Shown here: piece by piece, positions 59,895-64,000 of the stretch
Layout of the letters: each line of letters begins with the position of its first letter
Numbering within the stretch: position 1 is the first letter of the stretch
From: Actinomycetota bacterium
GTDB taxonomy: Bacteria; Actinomycetota; Actinomycetes; S36-B12; CAIYMF01
DNA: 64,000 nucleotides
Reading direction: 5' to 3'
NCBI GenBank assembly: GCA_026393115.1
Contig: JAPLAU010000023.1
Span: 46,206-110,205, forward strand
Position numbers and translations under genes: made by a program
The notes under the pieces: generated by a model
Told to the model about the DNA's origin: nothing
The model's database searches: none
The model's input: only the letters and a program-made list of their open reading frames with translations

Positions 59895-61058
59895 GTGAGC
59901 GAGCAATCGGGAAGCCGGTTTGTTCTCGCAGCTCGTTCTGACGACCGCGTCTTTCCGCTGGAATTGCTGCTTGACGTCGTCTTCGTCTTTGCCATCAGTC
60001 AGACCACCGAATTGGTGATCGAGGAGGAGCCGACCTGGCTCAGCCTTGCCTCGGGATTGCTCATGTTGGCTCTGCTCTGGCGAGGCTGGACCGGTTTCGC
60101 CTGGCTGACAAGCGCACTTGATCCTCGCAATGCCGTCACCCGAATCTCGATCTTCGTTTCTCTGGGTGCTTTCCTACTCTTGGCCGTAGCAATTCCTAGT
60201 GCGTTCAACGGAATGGGGCTGCTGTTCGCCGGCGCCTACGCGGTCATCCGCATCATTCACGTCGTACTTGGGTGGATGGCAAGTGGGGGAGACGTCCGCT
60301 TTCGCGCAACGGCCGGGCACAACGCCATCGGCGGCGCTGTGGCAGTCTCACTGCTCGTCGCTGGCGCGATCGTTCACGGTCCGACCCAGTACGTTCTCTG
60401 GACTCTGGCCGTTCTGGCCGACTACCTGATTCCCGCCGGCGTCGGGGCTATCGGATGGAATTTGTCGGCGAGTCACTTCGCTGAACGCCATGCGCTGATC
60501 ATCATTTTGGCGCTGGGTGAATCGGTGCTTGCCATTGGACTTGGAACCACTCACACGGGAGTCTCGCCCGAGTCGGCCGCCCTTGCGACAGTGGCCGTCT
60601 GTCTGGTTGTCGGCCTCTGGTCGGCCTACTTCGACGGAACCGCTGATGCCGCAGAACATCGGCTGGCCTCGTTGCCACCGGGGCCGCGACAAAACGGCAT
60701 GGCGCGCTTCAACTATTCGCTGCTCCACCTGGTGATGTTTGCCGCTGACATCGTGGTGTCGCTCGGAGTATTCACCGCGCTCACCGAGCCCACGGCACCG
60801 CTTTCACTTGTGGTTTCCACGGCCTTCTTCGGTGGACTTGCCATCTATTTGCTCACCCTCGTGCTCTTCCGATGGCGCACCACGGGCGATGTCAATCGGC
60901 GACGACTGGCACTGGCGGTTGTGATGGTGGTGCTGATTCCGATCGGCACAGTGCTGTCTGGCTGGATGTCGCTGCTGATTGCGGCTGCACTGATGGTGCT
61001 TCTGATGGTGCTGCAGCGCACGGTGCTGACGCCCACGACATCGACCGTGGCACCATAA
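59895..61058 (+). CDS. Low-temperature requirement protein A family (LtrA)
   Basis: A 387-residue integral membrane protein with about ten helices. FPLELLLDVVFVFAISQTTELV (about 17-38), the WTGFAWLTSALDPRNAVTRISIFVS motif and ERHALIIILALGESVLAIGLG near 200-220 mark the bacterial LtrA family, of uncertain function. GTG 59895 is chosen because VSEQSGS leads into the conserved region. Divergent in sequence from its neighbours. Confidence 0.9.
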   Translation: MSEQSGSRFVLAARSDDRVFPLELLLDVVFVFAISQTTELVIEEEPTWLSLASGLLMLALLWRGWTGFAWLTSALDPRNAVTRISIFVSLGAFLLLAVAIPSAFNGMGLLFAGAYAVIRIIHVVLGWMASGGDVRFRATAGHNAIGGAVAVSLLVAGAIVHGPTQYVLWTLAVLADYLIPAGVGAIGWNLSASHFAERHALIIILALGESVLAIGLGTTHTGVSPESAALATVAVCLVVGLWSAYFDGTADAAEHRLASLPPGPRQNGMARFNYSLLHLVMFAADIVVSLGVFTALTEPTAPLSLVVSTAFFGGLAIYLLTLVLFRWRTTGDVNRRRLALAVVMVVLIPIGTVLSGWMSLLIAAALMVLLMVLQRTVLTPTTSTVAP

Positions 61059-61062
61059 CTGC

Positions 61063-61506
61063 GTGGCTCAATTCCTCATCATCGCGCTGGGCGCCGTTGG
61101 CTTTTCAGTCATGATCATCTGGGCCGTCGGTGCCTTACGATCGATGCGCCGTGGCGGAAGCGGCCTGCCGTTCCTCGCGATTCCTGATGCCTTGCCGGGG
61201 GCATCTCGGCGGGCCCCCGTGGTGTGTCTAGGTCACAATGACCACGATCAGCCTCCTGTTACCGGCAATGGCGGACTGTGGATGGATGACCACGCGGTCC
61301 TGTTCCATTCGGCGGCAGGGACGCTCACGATGTCGCGCCCCCTGAGATTTGCTCAATCCACCACCTCGGTACCCGACCTCCACATTGCCGTCACCGATGG
61401 TGAACCAGTTCTCGCGCTGGGATTCACCTCAACCTCGGGTCATGACGCGGTTGCGGCGTTTCGCACGGCAGATGCCACGGGGTGGGCCATCGCCCTGACA
61501 TCCTGA
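61063..61506 (+). CDS. Small membrane protein of unknown function
   Basis: A 147-residue protein with one N-terminal helix (FLIIALGAVGFSVMIIWAVGAL, about 4-25) and a basic RSMRRG, then a soluble beta-rich domain (GHNDHDQPPVTGNGGLWMDDHAVLF, LHIAVTDGEPVLALGFTS). It starts 4 nt after the LtrA stop, so the two are in an operon. No named family is recognised. Confidence 0.65.
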   Translation: MAQFLIIALGAVGFSVMIIWAVGALRSMRRGGSGLPFLAIPDALPGASRRAPVVCLGHNDHDQPPVTGNGGLWMDDHAVLFHSAAGTLTMSRPLRFAQSTTSVPDLHIAVTDGEPVLALGFTSTSGHDAVAAFRTADATGWAIALTS

Positions 61507-61570
61507 CGGAACTAACCCGAGCTCTCGACCGTCGTTCTAGATGACGTTTCACCCCCGCTGAGGAGACCTT

Positions 61571-61987
61571 ATGAACACCACGTCCCGTACCGCTCGCATC
61601 GTTGCTGTCGCCGGAGCCGCCGCGCTCGTGGCGGTGGCGCTCGCCGGTTGCTCGAGCAGCTCGTCGTCAGGTTCGTCGTCATCGTCCAGTTCGTCTGCCA
61701 GTAGTTCTGCAATCGGAGGAAATGTGCTTCCGCCCGTCATGGTTGAGCCCGGCGCCACCACCGCCACCGCCAAGGTCGGCGACACCATCGTGTTCAACCA
61801 GCCCAACCCTGCCAAGACCAAGATCAGCACCGACAACTCTGACGTGCTCGAGGTGATGCAGGGCAAGGATGACGGTAGTGCCCAGTTCAACCCGGGCGCC
61901 AAGGCGCTCAAGGCTGGCAACGCCACGGTGACCATCGTTGCCGCTGACGGAACGACCTCCACCGTCGCCGTTACTGTGACGGGCTGA
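61571..61987 (+). CDS. Serine-rich lipoprotein with a beta-sandwich domain
   Basis: A 138-residue lipoprotein. Signal peptide with lipobox LAGC (Cys near residue 28), then a run of about twenty Ser (SSSSSSGSSSSSSSSASSSA) that serves as a linker, then a small domain (TATAKVGDTIVFNQPNPAKTKISTDNSDVLEVMQ, GNATVTIVAADGTTSTVAVTVTG) with a Big/Ig-like pattern. GAGGAG precedes the ATG. It is attached to the outer face of the membrane. Partner unknown. Confidence 0.8.
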   Translation: MNTTSRTARIVAVAGAAALVAVALAGCSSSSSSGSSSSSSSSASSSAIGGNVLPPVMVEPGATTATAKVGDTIVFNQPNPAKTKISTDNSDVLEVMQGKDDGSAQFNPGAKALKAGNATVTIVAADGTTSTVAVTVTG

Positions 61988-62021
61988 TTGCTGGCCGAAT
62001 CGGCTCTTTGAATCCTCGACG

Positions 62022-62066
62022 AACTCATCCTGTGTCAGGATGTTGAACCATGGCACAGGATGAGTT
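62022..62066 (+). promoter_or_regulatory. Start-codon hairpin, possible translational switch
   Basis: AACTCATCCTGTG (62022-62034) pairs exactly with CACAGGATGAGTT (62054-62066). A G-U and two more pairs extend the stem into the ATG (62050-62052), so the start codon is partly buried. An alternative, exclusive 6-bp hairpin (CATCCT 62026-62031 with AGGATG 62037-62042) would instead cover the AGGA Shine-Dalgarno (62037-62040). The two forms could switch expression of the diguanylate cyclase. Confidence 0.6.
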
Positions 62067-63645
62067 GAACGAGCGAATGGCTGCTCTCGCCGAAGATGCG
62101 ACGCAACCGGCCGCCGAGCGACTTGCTGCGTGGAATGACGTCTGGGATTGGCTCCTGCTGAGTAATCAGTTGGAGCGCGCTCTCACTCTGGCCCGGGCGA
62201 TGGGTGCTGTCGCTGAGGAGTCGGGTGACCTCGCGGCTGCTGTGATGGCCGATGTGGTCGCTGCTGACGCGATTACGCTGTTGCCCGGCCCGAAGGTCGA
62301 GGCCATGCGATTGGCCGACGAGGCCATCACCGATTCGCAAGGCTTGGGCTTTGCGCACATTGCAGCGCGCGCCCAAGTGGTGCTCGGCTACGCATTCGGC
62401 ACGGTGGGGTCGTTCCACTCGGGCATTGAACACCTGCTGGCGGCCAAACAGATTCTGCGCGAGCTCGGCGATAAGCCGATGCTGGCCTGGGCCGATCTGC
62501 GGCTGGCGCGCGTGCTGTTCTGGGCCGAGGAACCAGAAGGTGCTGCTCGAACGGCTGATCGCGTGATTCGGTGGAGCCGAAGCGAAGGCCAAACGGCGCT
62601 CCTGTGCGGTGCTCTCGTTGAACTGGGTGAATCATTCAACGTTCTGGGTCGGCCGATTGAGGCACGGCATGCGGTTGAAGAAGCGCTCGAGCTTGCGCGT
62701 CGCGAAGGATTGGCGCTATTCGAAGGCGAGGCGTTGGTGTCGCTGGGCGATTGCCTTCGCGAAGACGGCCGCCCGCAGGATGCGCTGGCGAGTTACACGC
62801 AAGCTTTGGATTTATTCGGCCATTTCCCCAGTTTGCTGATGCGTCTAGGCAGCGTGCACCACTCGCTAGGCGACGACGTCACCGCTAGGGCCGAACTCGA
62901 AAGGGCCGTGGAAGTGTCGGTTGCTGAGGGATATGCCGATATCGAGTTCCGGGCTCGCGACCTCCTTGCCGCGATTGAAGAAGAGCGTGGCGATCTACCG
63001 GCAGCCCTCGAGCAAACCCGCCTCGCCCGCGATGCCGAACGGGGCCATCGCACCTCTACTTTCGATCGACGCGTGTCCGAACTCCTCGCCGGCTTTGAAG
63101 TCGAACGACTCTCACGCGAAGCGGCCACCGAACGAGATCGCCGTTCTGAGCTTGAGCATCAGGCCGTGACCGATCCGTTGACCGGCCGGCTCAATCGCCG
63201 CGGATTTGACGCTGCCGTCGGCGACCTCGGAACTAGTACTTATTCACTGCTGATGCTCGACTTGAACAAGTTCAAGGCCATCAACGATCAACATGGGCAT
63301 CTCGCGGGCGATGAGGTACTCAAGCGTGCGGGCCTGGCCATGGTGGCCGCCTGTCCAGATTCCGCTCTGGTTGCTCGGCTCGGTGGTGACGAGTTTGCCA
63401 TCGTGTTGCCCGGTGCCGAGGCGGTTGAGGCGCGTGGGGTCACTCAAGACATCGTCACGGCACTGGCCGCGATCGATCTGTCCGACGTTGCACCGGGCCA
63501 TTCGGTCGGAGTGAGTGTGGGTTGCTCGCATCGCCGCACCGAAGATGAAGACGTGGCCACGGTCATGCAACTGGCCGATCGGGCGCTCTACCGGGCAAAG
63601 TCTGAGGGCCACGGGCGCTTCTGCTCTGACCATCTCGACGCGTAG
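62050..63645 (+). CDS. Diguanylate cyclase with TPR-like repeats (GGDEF)
   Basis: A 531-residue cytoplasmic signalling protein. The N-terminal 360 residues are helical TPR-like repeats (ADLRLARVLFWAEEPEGAARTADRVIRW, ALVELGESFNVLGRPIEARHAVEEALELARREG). A coiled-coil linker follows (LSREAATERDRRSELEHQ), then a GGDEF domain with D-P-L-T-G-R-LNRRGFD near 374 and the intact GGDEF at 445-449. It lacks the usual RxxD inhibitory site just before it. No membrane helix or EAL domain is present. Confidence 0.93.
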   Translation: MAQDELNERMAALAEDATQPAAERLAAWNDVWDWLLLSNQLERALTLARAMGAVAEESGDLAAAVMADVVAADAITLLPGPKVEAMRLADEAITDSQGLGFAHIAARAQVVLGYAFGTVGSFHSGIEHLLAAKQILRELGDKPMLAWADLRLARVLFWAEEPEGAARTADRVIRWSRSEGQTALLCGALVELGESFNVLGRPIEARHAVEEALELARREGLALFEGEALVSLGDCLREDGRPQDALASYTQALDLFGHFPSLLMRLGSVHHSLGDDVTARAELERAVEVSVAEGYADIEFRARDLLAAIEEERGDLPAALEQTRLARDAERGHRTSTFDRRVSELLAGFEVERLSREAATERDRRSELEHQAVTDPLTGRLNRRGFDAAVGDLGTSTYSLLMLDLNKFKAINDQHGHLAGDEVLKRAGLAMVAACPDSALVARLGGDEFAIVLPGAEAVEARGVTQDIVTALAAIDLSDVAPGHSVGVSVGCSHRRTEDEDVATVMQLADRALYRAKSEGHGRFCSDHLDA

Positions 63646-63680
63646 TTTCGTCGACGCGATCTATCCCGCGCCGCCGAGTC

Positions 63681-63719
63681 GGTGAGTATCTGCGGTGAGT
63701 ATCTGCGGTGAGTATTTGC
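63681..63719. repeat. 13-bp tandem repeat, three copies
   Basis: The unit GGTGAGTATCTGC is repeated at 63681-63693, 63694-63706 and 63707-63719 (last copy with T for C at one place). It starts 36 bp after the cyclase stop and lies in the non-coding stretch before the transposase. Confidence 0.9.
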
Positions 63720-63755
63720 GGCCAGCCTCAGCGCAACGGTCACCTCCCTTCCTGC

Positions 63756-63869
63756 TTCTTTGGTCAAGAGGTGCCCGTACGGGGATTCTTTGGTCAAGAA
63801 ATGACCTCCGGGCAGAGGTGACCTCCTGGGGCGCCGTCAGGAGATTTCCGGACTGGGGATTCTTTGGTC
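63756..63869. repeat. Three copies of TTCTTTGGTC before the transposase
   Basis: TTCTTTGGTC occurs at 63756-63765, 63786-63795 and 63860-63869. The first two continue as AAGA, and the second and third are preceded by GGGGA. They may be transposase-binding sites or the left end of an insertion sequence; its exact boundary cannot be fixed because the element leaves the window. Confidence 0.65.
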
Positions 63870-63919
63870 GGTGGGTTCTAGGGAGTGATGCAACACCCTG
63901 AGCGTGGAGGGGTGCTGTT

Positions 63920-64000
63920 GTGGGTGGTCGTTGGTTGGGTCGTGATGTGGAGCGGGTGTTCTGGGCGGGGATCCGTTCGGGGTTGACGATCGTGGAGGCC
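63920..64000 (+). CDS. Probable IS30-type transposase, N-terminal fragment
   Basis: The frame beginning GTG 63920 gives VGGRWLGRDVERVFWAGI and continues to RSGLTIVEA at the window end (27 codons, open). Actinobacterial IS30-type transposases begin with a similar G-G-R-x-L-x-x-x-V-x-x-x-F-W-x-x-I-R-x-G-L segment before the HTH. The match is short and the rest is off the window. The three upstream repeats fit a mobile element. Confidence 0.6.
   Translation, partial: MGGRWLGRDVERVFWAGIRSGLTIVEA

Noticed and set aside
61994..62008. Small hairpin GCCGA-A-TCGGC followed by TCTTT as a terminator of the lipoprotein gene
   Set aside because: A 5-bp stem with one-base loop is too small to be called; it could be chance.

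Overview
The window is chromosomal DNA of a high-GC actinobacterium. The evidence is a mycothiol-type DsbA/nitroreductase, DUF5130, a group II truncated globin next to an alpha-glucosidase, an MT0933-like antitoxin, a tRNA gene without encoded CCA, many GTG starts, and at least 18 genes with a TAnnnT -10 hexamer only 6-8 nt before the start codon, which is the actinobacterial leaderless-mRNA arrangement. The block pepN, nitroreductase, rpiB, nei and the pair glbO/aglA are neighbours in Mycobacterium tuberculosis too. The exact lineage cannot be fixed from the sequence.

Layout. 1-1.7 kb: end of a urease operon (ureF, ureG, ureD). 1.7-6.5 kb: lipocalin-like protein, secreted beta-propeller, cupin, a decayed gene and a phosphodiester glycosidase lipoprotein. 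6.1-11.5 kb (minus): amidase, then a ribulose-monophosphate module zwf-hxlA-hxlB-pfkB that links formaldehyde fixation to G6PDH. 11.5-18.5 kb: SDR, SPFH/NfeD pair, DHA2 exporter, and an overlapping operon orn-galM-hydrolase-K+ channel. 18.5-24.3 kb: universal stress protein, PiT phosphate permease, LysE exporter, and a cluster of small stress-type proteins including a 40-residue membrane peptide. 24.4-27.7 kb: a duplicated-architecture histidine kinase divergent from its response regulator, then a GlsB membrane protein. 27.8-33.9 kb: hydrolases, a CPT-like kinase, a metallo-beta-lactamase lactonase with a small partner, a P-type ATPase remnant, and tRNA-Arg(UCU) with partial copies of its 3' end at two upstream places. 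33.9-43.1 kb: amidohydrolase/MFS operon, peptidoglycan-binding protein, ssb, an MFS-cNMP-binding fusion, an EamA exporter, ettA and a thioesterase. 43.1-44.0 kb: a single gene bracketed by a perfect 42-bp inverted repeat, the most striking structure in the window. 44-50.8 kb (minus): aglA, globin, a DUF2867 protein, MscS, an S9 peptidase. 50.8-61.5 kb: amidase, malQ, DUF5130, pepN, nitroreductase, rpiB, nei, LtrA. 61.5-64 kb: a lipoprotein, a TPR-GGDEF diguanylate cyclase whose start codon lies in a strong hairpin, short repeats, and the start of a probable IS30-type transposase that runs off the window.

Functionally this is mostly core and metabolic DNA (urea, C1/pentose phosphate, maltose/glucan, peptide turnover, phosphate and amino-acid transport) with accessory patches at 4.7-5.1, 30.5-33.9, 43.1-44.0 and 63.6-64.0 kb. 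No CRISPR array, rRNA, phage or complete insertion sequence was seen.
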